The notes beneath the pieces are model-generated. The model worked only from the letters and a program-made list of their open reading frames with translations. It made no database searches and had not been told where the DNA came from. Source: Actinomycetes bacterium (GTDB lineage Bacteria; Actinomycetota; Actinomycetes; Actinomycetales; Microbacteriaceae). From it: DNA of 50,377 nt. Positions 42,995 through 50,377 of this stretch are shown in pieces. A program made the translations under genes and the position numbers. Within the stretch, counting starts at the first letter, position 1, and each line of letters starts with the position of its first letter. The DNA lies in assembly GCA_023431405.1 (NCBI GenBank), contig JAEYVZ010000064.1, positions 1 to 50,377 of the forward strand, read 5' to 3'.

Positions 42995-43720
42995 ATGAGT
43001 CTCCCCCGCATCGCCATGCCCGCCCGCCTCTCGGATGCGAAGGGCGCCGACGCCCGCGTCGCCCTGGCGAATGCGATCTTCGACGATGTCGCCGAACTCG
43101 TGCGCGCCGAAGATCTCGACGTCGTCGTGGTGCGAGACGCCGACCTCGACGGCTTCGACGGCCTCGTCCTCCCAGGCGGCGGCGACGTCGACCCTGCCCG
43201 CTACGGCGGCGACACCTCGGCGCCCTGCTACGACGTCAACGCCGCACAGGACGACCTCGACTTCGCCATCCTGGCGGCAGCGCGCGAGCGCGGCATCCCC
43301 GTGCTGGGCGTCTGTCGCGGACTGCAGGTGCTGAACGTCGCGCTGGGCGGCACCCTCGTCGAAGACCTTCCCGCCACGGCGGTCACCCACCGGCCCGCCG
43401 CCCGGAGGGGCGGACTGGCCTGGGCGTGGCACGACGTCACTCTCACCCCCGGGTCACTGCTGGCCGACGCGGCCGGCTCCGACGTGATCTCGGTCGCGTC
43501 CGGCCATCACCAGGCCATCGACACGCTCGCGGGCGGACTCGTCGCGACGGCGACCGCGGCCGACGGAGTGGTGGAGGCGGTCGAGCACACGAGCGAGCCG
43601 CTGCTGGCGGTGCAGTGGCACCCCGAGGCGGAGGACACGCCGGTGGAGCTCGCCGCTGCGCCGTTCGCCGCCTTCGCCGACCTCGTGCACGCGCACCGGT
43701 CGGCCGCGCTCGCGCGCTGA
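42995..43720 (+). CDS. Gamma-glutamyl-gamma-aminobutyrate hydrolase family protein
   Basis: A 241-residue class I glutamine amidotransferase-fold hydrolase (PuuD-like): VLPGGGDVDPARYGG, nucleophile Cys107 in VLGVCRGLQVLN, and QWHPEAE. PuuD releases GABA from gamma-glutamyl-GABA in putrescine breakdown. An amine oxidase gene lies 4 kb away, so polyamine catabolism is possible, but no other pathway gene is present. Convergent with the FMN reductase gene. Confidence 0.88.
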   Translation: MSLPRIAMPARLSDAKGADARVALANAIFDDVAELVRAEDLDVVVVRDADLDGFDGLVLPGGGDVDPARYGGDTSAPCYDVNAAQDDLDFAILAAARERGIPVLGVCRGLQVLNVALGGTLVEDLPATAVTHRPAARRGGLAWAWHDVTLTPGSLLADAAGSDVISVASGHHQAIDTLAGGLVATATAADGVVEAVEHTSEPLLAVQWHPEAEDTPVELAAAPFAAFADLVHAHRSAALAR

Positions 43721-43736
43721 CCGACCGGTCGCGACA

Positions 43737-44414
43737 TCACTCGCCCGAGAGGCCCCCGAGCAGGTGGCCGAACGAGCGGCCCTCGCCGAGGTAGTTCGCC
43801 GGGTCGAACGGGTCGGAGCTCGTGGCAGCTTCCCGACGGGCGATCGCCTCGGCGAGCTCGCGCGCTCCCCTCTCGACGCGAGCGGCCAGCGGTGCCACAT
43901 CGTCGGCGGCTGCTCCCCAGTCGCTCGACGCGGCGAACACGCCCGTCGACACCGGTTCGGCGTGCAGGTAGGTGAACAGCGGCCGGATCGCGTAGTCGAT
44001 CGCCAGGGAGTGACGTGCCGTGCCCGCGTTCGCGCCGATGAGCACCGGGGTGCCGCGCAGCGCGTCGGGGTCGAGCACGTCGATGAACGACTTGAACAGC
44101 CCCGAGTAGCTGGTCGAGAAGATCGGGGTGACCGCGATGACCGCATCGGCCGAGACGACGGTGTTGATCGCCGACTCGAGGGCCGGCGGCGCGAAACCCG
44201 TCAGCAGGTTGTTGGTGATGTCGTGCGCGTGATCGCGCAGTTCGATCGTGTCGACGGTGGCCCTGATTCCGGTGCCGTCGGGTCCGTCGATCTCTGCCAG
44301 CGCGGCGAGCGTCGCGGCGGCGAGCCGGTCGGCGAGCATCCGCGTGGACGAGGGGTTCGACAGGCCGGCGGAGATCACGGCGATGCGCCGGGCGCGGGGG
44401 GCGGCGGCGCTCAT
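43737..44414 (-). CDS. NAD(P)H-dependent FMN reductase (CE1759 type)
   Basis: A 225-residue flavodoxin-fold reductase: AVISAGLSNPSSTRMLADRL at the start and AVIAVTPIFSTSYSGLFKSFID in the flavin region, like CE1759/SsuE-type reductases. It supplies FMNH2 to the neighbouring LLM oxygenase; its ATG overlaps that gene's stop (ATGA). The C-terminal acidic tail is typical of the subgroup. Confidence 0.9.
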   Translation of the reverse strand: MSAAAPRARRIAVISAGLSNPSSTRMLADRLAAATLAALAEIDGPDGTGIRATVDTIELRDHAHDITNNLLTGFAPPALESAINTVVSADAVIAVTPIFSTSYSGLFKSFIDVLDPDALRGTPVLIGANAGTARHSLAIDYAIRPLFTYLHAEPVSTGVFAASSDWGAAADDVAPLAARVERGARELAEAIARREAATSSDPFDPANYLGEGRSFGHLLGGLSGE

Positions 44415-45640
44415 CGCGATGCTCCGAGACCGAACGCGGCACCGGCGGGGGCCGGGGTGTCCTGATACGGCGACGGGCCGCTCAGGTTGTCGCCGCGGTT
44501 GGCGCGCGGACGCGCCTCCCGCACGGGTCCGTCACCGTAGGTCGCACGCACCCGGGCGGCGTGCGTGGGGGCGTCGGGCACGGATGCCGGACGGTTCGTG
44601 GCGAACTCCTTGCGCAGCGCCGGAACGACCTCGCCGCCGAGGAAGTCGAGCTGCTCGAGCACCGTCTTCAGCGGAAGCCCCGCGTGGTCGATCAGGAAGA
44701 GCTGGCGCTGGTAGTCGCCGAAGAGGTCGCGCATGCCCGCGTAGCGGTCGATGACCTGCTGCGGCGAGCCGACGGTGAGAGGGGTCATCTCGGAGAAGTC
44801 CTCGAGCGACGGGCCGTGACCGTAGACGGGGGCGTTGTCGAAGTACGGACGGAACTGTGCGACGGCATCCTGCGACTTCTTCGCCATGAACGCCTGGCCG
44901 CCGAGTCCGACGATCGCCGTCTCGGGGGCGCCGTGCCCGTAGTGCTCCCACCGCTGGCGGTACAGCGTGATGAGGCGCTGGTAGTGCTCCGCAGGCCAGA
45001 AGATGTTGTTCGCGAAGAAGCCGTCGCCGTAGTAGGCGGCCTGCTCGGCGATCTCCGGCGTACGGATCGAGCCGTGCCAGACGAACGGCGGGATGCCGTC
45101 GAGCGGCCGCGGGGTCGCGGTGAAGCCCTGCAGCGAGGTGCGGAACTTGCCCTCCCAGTCAACGACGTCCTCGCGCCAGAGCTTGTGCAGGAGCGCGTAA
45201 TTCTCGATCGACAGGGGCAGGCCCTGACGGATGTCCTTGCCGAACCACGGGTACACCGGGCCGGTGTTGCCCCGCCCGAGCATGAGGTCCATGCGGCCGC
45301 CCGACAGGTGCTGCAGCATCGCATAGTCCTCGGCGATCTTCACCGGGTCGTTGGTGGTGATGAGCGTCGTGGCCGTGGACAGCACGAGCCGCTCGGTCTG
45401 CGCGGCGATGTAGGCCAGCGTCGTGGTGGGCGAGCTCGACCAGAAGGGCGGGTTGTGGTGCTCGCCGAGCGCGAAGACGTCGAGCCCGACCTCTTCGGCG
45501 TGGCGGGCGATCTCGACGGTGGCCCGGATGCGCTCCGCCTCGCTGGGCGTGTGACCGGTCGTGGGGTCCTGGGTGATGTCGCTGACGGTGAAGATGCCGA
45601 ACTGCATCCCTGCGCCGTTCTGAGTGGTGGTCTCGCTCAC
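44411..45640 (-). CDS. LLM class flavin-dependent oxidoreductase (CE1758 type)
   Basis: A 409-residue luciferase-like TIM barrel: MQFGIFTVSDITQDPTTG, then VFALGEHHNPPFWSSSPTTT and LMLGRGNTGPVYPWFG, matching the CE1758 family that pairs with a CE1759-type reductase. The substrate is unknown. GTG 45640 overlaps the stop of a 14-codon upstream ORF (GTGA). The family usually starts at the internal ATG 45607 (MQFGIF), which remains a possible start. The C-terminal 40 residues are a variable Pro/Ala tail. Confidence 0.9.
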   Translation of the reverse strand: MSETTTQNGAGMQFGIFTVSDITQDPTTGHTPSEAERIRATVEIARHAEEVGLDVFALGEHHNPPFWSSSPTTTLAYIAAQTERLVLSTATTLITTNDPVKIAEDYAMLQHLSGGRMDLMLGRGNTGPVYPWFGKDIRQGLPLSIENYALLHKLWREDVVDWEGKFRTSLQGFTATPRPLDGIPPFVWHGSIRTPEIAEQAAYYGDGFFANNIFWPAEHYQRLITLYRQRWEHYGHGAPETAIVGLGGQAFMAKKSQDAVAQFRPYFDNAPVYGHGPSLEDFSEMTPLTVGSPQQVIDRYAGMRDLFGDYQRQLFLIDHAGLPLKTVLEQLDFLGGEVVPALRKEFATNRPASVPDAPTHAARVRATYGDGPVREARPRANRGDNLSGPSPYQDTPAPAGAAFGLGASR

Positions 45641-45681
45641 GGTCTCTTCCGCTTCCTGGACGCCTTCGGCATCCGATACAT
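45637..45681 (-). CDS. Candidate leaderless 14-residue leader peptide
   Basis: ATG 45681 lies 7 nt after TACATT (45689-45694). The ORF encodes MYRMPKASRKRKRP, very basic, and its TGA overlaps the monooxygenase GTG (GTGA). This layout predicts translational coupling or attenuation. Only the layout supports it. Confidence 0.4.
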   Translation of the reverse strand: MYRMPKASRKRKRP

Positions 45682-45696
45682 GCAAGTGAATGTATC
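45675..45696. promoter_or_regulatory. Palindromic operator over the monooxygenase promoter
   Basis: Perfect GATACAT-N8-ATGTATC dyad, AT-rich in a GC-rich region. It covers the -10 (45689-45694) and the likely transcription start. MarR- or TetR-type repressors bind sites of this size; no regulator gene is adjacent. Confidence 0.6.
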
Positions 45697-45811
45697 TCGT
45701 ACAACGTGCGGGCGTCCACACTATTCCCGAGGCAGGCCCGGGACCATCGACTGCTGTCGGGATGCCCGGTAATGAACGGAAACACTGCCCAGCCGAGCGG
45801 TACCACGTGTC

Positions 45812-45817
45812 TATCGT
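45812..45817 (+). promoter_or_regulatory. Leaderless promoter -10 of the dioxygenase gene
   Basis: TATCGT 6 nt before the ATG at 45824. Confidence 0.5.
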
Positions 45818-45823
45818 CGGGGC

Positions 45824-46837
45824 ATGAACGACCTGAGTCTCCCCGTGCTTGATCTGTCCCAGCTGGATGCGGGACCCGAAGCCGCGGCCCGCTTCCGCGA
45901 TGAGCTGCGGCGCGCGGCCCACGACGTCGGGTTCTTCTACCTCACGGGCACCGGCGTCTCGCCCGAGCTCGAGACCCGACTGCACCGCGCCGCGCGCGAC
46001 TTCTTCGCGCTGCCCGAGGCCGACAAGCTCGCGATCGAGAACGTGAACAGCCCCCACTTCCGGGGGTACACGCGGATCGGCGGCGAGCGCACCCAGGGAG
46101 CGGTCGACTGGCGCGAGCAGATCGACATCGGCCCCGAACGCGACGCCGTGACCGACGAGGGTGTGCCCGACTTCGCGCGCCTCATCGGCCCGAATCTCTG
46201 GCCGCAAGCCCAGCCCGAGCTGCGCGAGGTCGCCGACGAGTGGCAGGCGCACCTCACCGATGTCGCGCGTCGGCTGCTGCGGGCCTGGGCCCTCGCGCTC
46301 GGCGCGGAGGAGGACTACTTCGATCGTCACTTCGGGGAGCCCTCCACGTTGCTGAAGATCGTCCGCTACCCGGGCACCGACGAGCCCGAGCCGCAGCAGG
46401 GGGTCGGCGCCCACAAGGACTCGGGTGTTCTCACGCTTCTGTGGGTCGAACCCGGAAAGGGAGGGCTCCACGTCGAGCGCGACGGGAGCTGGGTGGAGGC
46501 TCCTCCTGTCCCCGGCGCGTTCGTCGTCAACATCGGCGAGATGCTCGAGCATGCGACGGGTGGGTACCTGATCGCCACCAACCATCGGGTCGTCTCCCCG
46601 CGGGCGCCGCACGACCGGATCTCCGTGCCGTTCTTCTTCAACCCGGCCCTCGACAGCAGACTGCCGCTGATCGAACTGCCGGCCGAGCTCGCGGCACAGG
46701 CGCGCGGTGTGACACAGGACCCCGCCAACCCGATCCACGCGCTCTACGGAGAGAACGCGCTCAAGTCGAGGTTGCGCGCCCACCCCGACGTCGCACAGCG
46801 GTGGCACGCCGACCTGCTGGCATCCGCCGCCCGCTGA
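45824..46837 (+). CDS. Isopenicillin N synthase family 2OG-Fe(II) dioxygenase
   Basis: A 337-residue double-stranded beta-helix enzyme: N-terminal DIOX_N (LDLSQLDAGPEAAARFRDEL), Fe ligands His and Asp in GAHKDSGVLTLLW and the distal His in ATNHRVVSP, with the 2OG/substrate Arg-x-Ser in DRISVPFFFNP. No true IPNS partner genes are present, so it is probably a 2OG-dependent oxygenase of unknown substrate. Divergent from the flavin monooxygenase operon. Confidence 0.9.
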   Translation: MNDLSLPVLDLSQLDAGPEAAARFRDELRRAAHDVGFFYLTGTGVSPELETRLHRAARDFFALPEADKLAIENVNSPHFRGYTRIGGERTQGAVDWREQIDIGPERDAVTDEGVPDFARLIGPNLWPQAQPELREVADEWQAHLTDVARRLLRAWALALGAEEDYFDRHFGEPSTLLKIVRYPGTDEPEPQQGVGAHKDSGVLTLLWVEPGKGGLHVERDGSWVEAPPVPGAFVVNIGEMLEHATGGYLIATNHRVVSPRAPHDRISVPFFFNPALDSRLPLIELPAELAAQARGVTQDPANPIHALYGENALKSRLRAHPDVAQRWHADLLASAAR

Positions 46838-46866
46838 TGCACTGCGCGCCACCACGCGGGAACGAC

Positions 46867-46896
46867 GAAGGCCGCCCCACACCCGGGGCGGCCTTC
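46867..46896. terminator. Bidirectional terminator between the dioxygenase gene and rpsO
   Basis: Perfect 12-bp stem (46867-46878 with 46885-46896), 6-nt loop, flanked by short T-runs on both strands. It serves convergent genes. Confidence 0.75.
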
Positions 46897-46933
46897 AAGA
46901 AGTTTGGAGCGATTGAACGCTGGCGACGATGCC

Positions 46934-47203
46934 TTATCGGCGAAGTCCGAGACGCTCGATCAGCGCACGGTAACGCGCGATGTCGATGTCCTGGAGGTAG
47001 CCGAGCAGACGACGGCGCTGACCGACGAGCAGGAACAGCCCACGACGCGAGTGGTGGTCGTGCTTGTGCTCCTTGAGGTGCTCGGTCAGGTCCTTGATGC
47101 GCTGCGTCAGCATCGCGACCTGCACCTCGGGGGATCCGGTGTCACCGGGGTGCGTCGCGTACTCTTCGATGATCGCCTTCTTGACCTCTGCATCCAGTGC
47201 CAT
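46934..47203 (-). CDS. rpsO: Small ribosomal subunit protein uS15
   Basis: An 89-residue S15: KKAIIEEYATHPGDTGSPEVQ, HLKEHKHDHHSRRGL, LLGYLQDIDIARYRALIERLGLRR are diagnostic. It binds 16S rRNA helices 20-22. A TAGACT -10 candidate (47293-47298) gives a leader of about 80 nt. In many bacteria rpsO is next to pnp; here they are separated by the accessory block. Confidence 0.98.
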   Translation of the reverse strand: MALDAEVKKAIIEEYATHPGDTGSPEVQVAMLTQRIKDLTEHLKEHKHDHHSRRGLFLLVGQRRRLLGYLQDIDIARYRALIERLGLRR

Positions 47204-47292
47204 AGGTGATCCCCTCTCTCTTCGTTGCGCGGCGCCCAGCGCCTGATGCGTGGGCTCTCTTTATCCGCGGCCGATCGAACGGCAACCTGACG

Positions 47293-47298
47293 AGTCTA
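47293..47298 (-). promoter_or_regulatory. Candidate -10 of rpsO
   Basis: TAGACT on the minus strand, divergent from the -10 of the MFS operon 8 bp away. Confidence 0.45.
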
Positions 47299-47306
47299 CC
47301 AGCCAT

Positions 47307-47312
47307 TAGGCT
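47307..47312 (+). promoter_or_regulatory. Leaderless -10 upstream of the MFS gene
   Basis: TAGGCT 6 nt before GTG 47319, the start of a short upstream ORF. Confidence 0.45.
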
Positions 47313-47318
47313 CGTCGC

Positions 47319-47372
47319 GTGCCGCATCTCCCCCCTGCAGTGACCGCATTCCCGCCTGTCCGCGCCCGATGA
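47319..47372 (+). CDS. Candidate leaderless 17-residue leader peptide before the MFS exporter
   Basis: GTG 47319 opens a 17-codon ORF (MPHLPPAVTAFPPVRAR) with five prolines including Pro-Pro pairs; its TGA overlaps the MFS ATG (ATGA). The MFS gene itself has no Shine-Dalgarno. Leader peptides controlling efflux pumps are known from antibiotic attenuation; this one is inferred from layout only. Confidence 0.45.
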   Translation: MPHLPPAVTAFPPVRAR

Positions 47373-48679
47373 TGGCACGACTGCGCAAAGACACGTTCCT
47401 CGACCTCCGCCCCTTCCAGCAGAGCGCAGCCTTCACCCGGATGTGGGTGGGTTCGACCCTCGCAGGACTCGGCGGCCAGCTGACGATCGTCGCCGTCATG
47501 CTGCACATGTTCGACCTGACCGGATCGACGTTCGCCGTCGCCATGATCGCCGTCGCCGGCCTCCTGCCGATGATCGTCGCCGGACTCTACGGCGGCATGC
47601 TCGCCGATGCCTTCGACCGCCGCCGCGTCGCGCTGATCGCCGCCTCGATCACCTTCGTCTCCACGCTCGCGCTGGCGGTACTCGCCTGGGGCGGCCTCGA
47701 GACCGTGTGGTGGCTGTACGCCCTCAGCATCGTCAATTCCGCCGCCAACTCCATCGTGATGGCGGCGCGGCAGGCGATCATCCCCCGCCTGCTCCCCCGC
47801 GACCTGCTCCCGGCGGCGTCCGCACTGTCGGGCATCACGATGGGGATCATGGTGATGGGCGGCCCGGCTCTCGCCGGCGTGCTCGTCGCCTTCACGGGCT
47901 ACGCGTGGACCTACTCGATCGACGTCGTCCTGATGCTCGCGAACTTCCTCGGACTGTGGACGCTCCCGGCGATCCTTCCCGAAGGCACCGTCGTGCGGCC
48001 GGGGCTCGAATCGCTGCGCGACGGATGGAGGTTCCTCCGCAGAGCCCCGAACATCCGCCTGCAGTTCGTGCTCGACATCACCGCGATGACGTTCGGCCAC
48101 CCGATCGCGCTCTTTCCTGCGCTCGGCACCGTGATCCTCGGCGGCGGCGCGATCACGACCGGGCTGCTCACGGCATCCATCGCCGCGGGCGCCTTCGTCT
48201 CGAGCGTGTTCTCCGGCCCGGTCGGACGCGTACGCCACCACGGACTCGGGATCGAGCGCGCGATCATCGCGTACGGCATCGCGATCGCCGCGTTCGGCGC
48301 CGTGCTGCTGGCCGGAGCCGCCGGACTGGCCGCGCCGCCACGCATCGATGAGGACCATGCGAACACCGTCGTGCTCGTCGCCGCGATGCTGACACTCGCC
48401 GCGGCCGGAGCCGCCGACAACATCAGTTCCATCTTCCGCACCACGATGCTCCAGGCGGCGGTGCCCGACGCCATCCGCGGGCGCCTGCAGGGAGTGTTCA
48501 TCGTCGTGGTGGCCGGCGGCCCCCGCATCGGCGCACTCTATGCGGGCGCCCTCGCCTCCATCGGAGCCCTGTGGTTCCCGCCGCTGCTCGGAGGCATCGT
48601 GATCGTCGTGGTCGTCGCGCTCCTGGTGCGCCTGTCGCCGCGCTTCCGCGCGTACGACGCCCTGCACCCCGAACCGTGA
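47369..48679 (+). CDS. MFS transporter
   Basis: A 436-residue protein with about 12 membrane helices, of the MFS_3/EntS-MefA-like group (AFTRMWVGSTLAGLGGQLTI at the N-terminus, YGGMLADAFDRRRVALIAA as the loop 2-3 motif, PDAIRGRLQGVF in the second half). Such proteins export siderophores or drugs. There is no Shine-Dalgarno before ATG 47369/47372, so initiation probably depends on the upstream ORF. Substrate unknown. Convergent with the carboxypeptidase gene. Confidence 0.9.
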   Translation: MMARLRKDTFLDLRPFQQSAAFTRMWVGSTLAGLGGQLTIVAVMLHMFDLTGSTFAVAMIAVAGLLPMIVAGLYGGMLADAFDRRRVALIAASITFVSTLALAVLAWGGLETVWWLYALSIVNSAANSIVMAARQAIIPRLLPRDLLPAASALSGITMGIMVMGGPALAGVLVAFTGYAWTYSIDVVLMLANFLGLWTLPAILPEGTVVRPGLESLRDGWRFLRRAPNIRLQFVLDITAMTFGHPIALFPALGTVILGGGAITTGLLTASIAAGAFVSSVFSGPVGRVRHHGLGIERAIIAYGIAIAAFGAVLLAGAAGLAAPPRIDEDHANTVVLVAAMLTLAAAGAADNISSIFRTTMLQAAVPDAIRGRLQGVFIVVVAGGPRIGALYAGALASIGALWFPPLLGGIVIVVVVALLVRLSPRFRAYDALHPEP

Positions 48680-48692
48680 GCGCCTGGCGCCG

Positions 48693-50258
48693 TCAGTAGC
48701 GCGACGGCACCCCGAGATACTCGTCGAGGGTGAGGTTCTTCTTGCGCAGGTGCGTGGCGACGTCGGTGCCGACGTACCGCAGATGCCAGGGCTCATACGC
48801 GAAGCCCGTCACCGACGTCTTGCCCTCCGGATAGCGCACGATGAAGCCGTAACGGTGCGCGTTCTTCGCGACCCAGCGCCCGGCCTTCGTCTTTCCCCAC
48901 GCCTGCGAGATCGAGTTCACGTCGATCGCGAGCCCGGTCTGATGCTCGCTGTGACCGGGACGCGCCGAGCGCAGCTGCGCCTTCGCGAAGCCGTACTGAC
49001 GGATCTTCGACGCGTACACGGCCTGCTGCGAGGCGTAGGAGCGGAACCCGGAGATGATGCGGAGGTCCACGCCGTCGCGGGCGGCCGCGGCGCGCATCTT
49101 CGAGAACCCGGAACGCAGCTCGCCGGTGAGTCCGCTGCCGTACGAGGCGGGGAGGGGAAGCGACTTGTTCACGACGAGGATGCCGCGGATGTACGTCGGC
49201 TTCGCGGGCTTGACGGTCTTCACCGTCGGCGCTCCCGCAGCCCGCCACTGCGCCGTCGTCACGGGAGTGAGGTGACCTTGCGACCGGTGGTAGATCGTGG
49301 TGCCGACAGTCAGGCGCACGAACGAGTCGCCCGGGATGCGTGCGCGCACCTCCGCGCGAGGCGAGCCCGCCTTCTTCAGCTGCGCGGGGGTGAGCAGGAC
49401 GACCTCGTCGACGGCGCGGTCGCCCTTGCGGTGCGGCCAGGTCACGAGTGCGTGCACGGGGCTGTACGAGGTCTTCACGTAGACGGTCGGGGCGATCGCG
49501 ACCCGAGGAGATCCCGCGGCGGCGTGAGTGGCAGCGGAGATCCGCCTCACCGACCCGCTGGCTGAGACGAAATGGATGTCGCTCGACCACCGCACGCGGT
49601 AGTACCCGCCGTACACGAGCGTCAACGCGGGCGAGCCGGCCTTCTGATACTCGGCGGCGGTGAGCGCGTGACGCACACCGTCGGGGGTGCGCACATACCG
49701 GTCGGAGGCGCTGGACGCGTAGCGGAAGTAGGTGGAGGTCGGGATGTGGCCGACAGAGCGCACGGCGGGCGACCCCGCTGCCGCGTGCTGCTTCGCCGAG
49801 AGCACAACGACGCGGTCGACGGCGGTGTCCCGAGGGCCGTTGGGGTATGCCACGAGCGCGTACCGCGTCGGCGACCACCGCACCTTGGCGTACGTCACGG
49901 TCGCGGGAGTCACCGCGGGAACTCCGCGCTCCGCACAGACGGGCGCGGTCGACCGCGAGAGGGAGCCGTCGCTCCAGGCGGCGGTGACCGCGCTGCTCCA
50001 CGGCACGACGTAGCAGCCGTAGAGCTTCTTGGCAGGAGCCGTCGGGGTCGGCGCCGGAGTGGGCGTCCCGGTGGGCTCGGGAGCAGGCGAGGTCTCGGTG
50101 GGCTCGGGAGCGGGCGACGTCTCGGTGGGCTCCGGAGTCGGCGAGCCCTCGTCGGCGAACGCGGTGACTGCGGCGTACGTCGTCGACGGCACGACCGCGA
50201 GCGCCAGAGCGACGACGGTGGCCGCGGCGATGAGGCGCGCGCGCGAGTTTCGTGACAT
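48693..50258 (-). CDS. Secreted D-alanyl-D-alanine carboxypeptidase (VanY type) with cell-wall repeats
   Basis: A 521-residue protein: signal peptide (about 1-32), a Pro/Thr/Glu-rich linker with three EPTETSPAP-like repeats, about five repeats of some 40-60 residues each ending in A-x-GSP (AAAGSPAV, QKAGSPAL, AAAGSPRV, KKAGSPRA, RAAGAPTV), then an M15B VanY domain. Zinc-site motifs are RPGHSEHQTGLAIDVNS and FAYEPWHLRYVG, with SGFRSYASQQAVYAS. It trims stem peptides outside the cell; the repeats probably bind the wall. ATG 50258 begins the signal peptide. Confidence 0.88.
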   Translation of the reverse strand: MSRNSRARLIAAATVVALALAVVPSTTYAAVTAFADEGSPTPEPTETSPAPEPTETSPAPEPTGTPTPAPTPTAPAKKLYGCYVVPWSSAVTAAWSDGSLSRSTAPVCAERGVPAVTPATVTYAKVRWSPTRYALVAYPNGPRDTAVDRVVVLSAKQHAAAGSPAVRSVGHIPTSTYFRYASSASDRYVRTPDGVRHALTAAEYQKAGSPALTLVYGGYYRVRWSSDIHFVSASGSVRRISAATHAAAGSPRVAIAPTVYVKTSYSPVHALVTWPHRKGDRAVDEVVLLTPAQLKKAGSPRAEVRARIPGDSFVRLTVGTTIYHRSQGHLTPVTTAQWRAAGAPTVKTVKPAKPTYIRGILVVNKSLPLPASYGSGLTGELRSGFSKMRAAAARDGVDLRIISGFRSYASQQAVYASKIRQYGFAKAQLRSARPGHSEHQTGLAIDVNSISQAWGKTKAGRWVAKNAHRYGFIVRYPEGKTSVTGFAYEPWHLRYVGTDVATHLRKKNLTLDEYLGVPSRY

Positions 50259-50359
50259 GTCGAGCCTTCGGGTCCCCAGTGCTGTCGCGACCACCCTACA
50301 GGCGGGTCTGAGACCGACGCAGAATCCGGAGACGCGAGAGGGGCGGGGTCCCGCGGCCA

Positions 50360-50371
50360 CCCCCCCCCCCC
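50360..50371. repeat. Run of twelve C at the window edge
   Basis: A homopolymer inside a GC-rich palindromic context (CCCCGCGGGG follows). It may be a contig end or a sequencing artefact; the region 50259-50377 otherwise holds only the upstream flank of the carboxypeptidase gene. Confidence 0.6.
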
Positions 50372-50377
50372 GCGGGG

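Noticed and set aside
45824..46837. Isopenicillin N synthase in a beta-lactam cluster
   Set aside because: No peptide synthetase or acyltransferase is nearby; the name reflects only the dioxygenase family.

Overview
The window looks like a chromosomal segment of a GC-rich actinobacterium. Protein content and gene order suggest Microbacteriaceae, most likely Microbacterium (inference; there is no rRNA here to check). About 52 protein genes are packed tightly, mostly on the minus strand. I see no rRNA, tRNA, insertion sequence, prophage or CRISPR array.

Layout. 1-1.6 kb: infC-rpmI-rplT operon (minus), with a non-canonical ATC start for IF3 and a structured leader. 1.6-6.05 kb: a DUF1844 gene, then a histidine cluster (hisC; hisB-hisH-priA-SseB). 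6.06-7.4 kb: a divergent LysM-protein/lexA pair with candidate LexA-type operators. 7.4-12.8 kb: metF, an S9 peptidase, hflX and a methyltransferase. 12.8-20.3 kb: the recA neighbourhood, read on the minus strand as pgsA-cinA(C-terminal domain)-clgR-DUF3046-recA-recX-miaB-miaA-dapF, with a good SOS box upstream of recA. 20.3-28.5 kb: ftsK, a GNAT gene, RNase J, dapA, an SDR gene, folA, thyA. 28.6-35 kb: a thioredoxin-like gene, OsmC, TIGR01777, dapB, GNAT, phosphotransferase and histidine phosphatase genes, and a degenerate aldo/keto reductase. 35.2-37.5 kb: pnp. 37.8-46.8 kb: an accessory block between pnp and rpsO (DUF5302, flavin amine oxidase, dctA with a CitA/DcuS-type two-component system, a PuuD-like amidotransferase, a flavin monooxygenase/FMN reductase pair, a 2OG dioxygenase). 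46.9-50.4 kb: rpsO, an MFS exporter, and a secreted repeat-bearing D,D-carboxypeptidase.

The backbone order lexA/hflX/dapF/miaA/miaB/recX/recA/DUF3046/clgR/pgsA/ftsK/RNase J/dapA/folA/thyA/dapB/pnp/rpsO matches, from memory, the order in Mycobacterium tuberculosis, so most of the window is old actinobacterial core. Shared themes are DNA damage and division (LexA, RecA, RecX, LysM protein, FtsK), diaminopimelate/lysine and cell wall (dapA, dapB, dapF, VanY-type enzyme), folate/thymidylate (metF, folA, thyA), RNA maturation and decay (RNase J, PNPase, MiaA/B, IF3) and proteolysis control (ClgR).

A recurrent regulatory pattern is a TANNNT hexamer 6-8 nt before an ATG/GTG that lacks a Shine-Dalgarno sequence. 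This is the signature of leaderless mRNAs and occurs before at least 17 starts. Two of these appear to begin 14-17 codon upstream ORFs whose stop codons overlap the start of the next gene. Other points of interest are the infC ATC start, the structured infC leader, a perfect palindrome over the monooxygenase promoter, the aldo/keto reductase lacking most of its catalytic tetrad, and strong enrichment of the heptamer GGATGCC. I found no clearly new multi-gene defence or mobile system.
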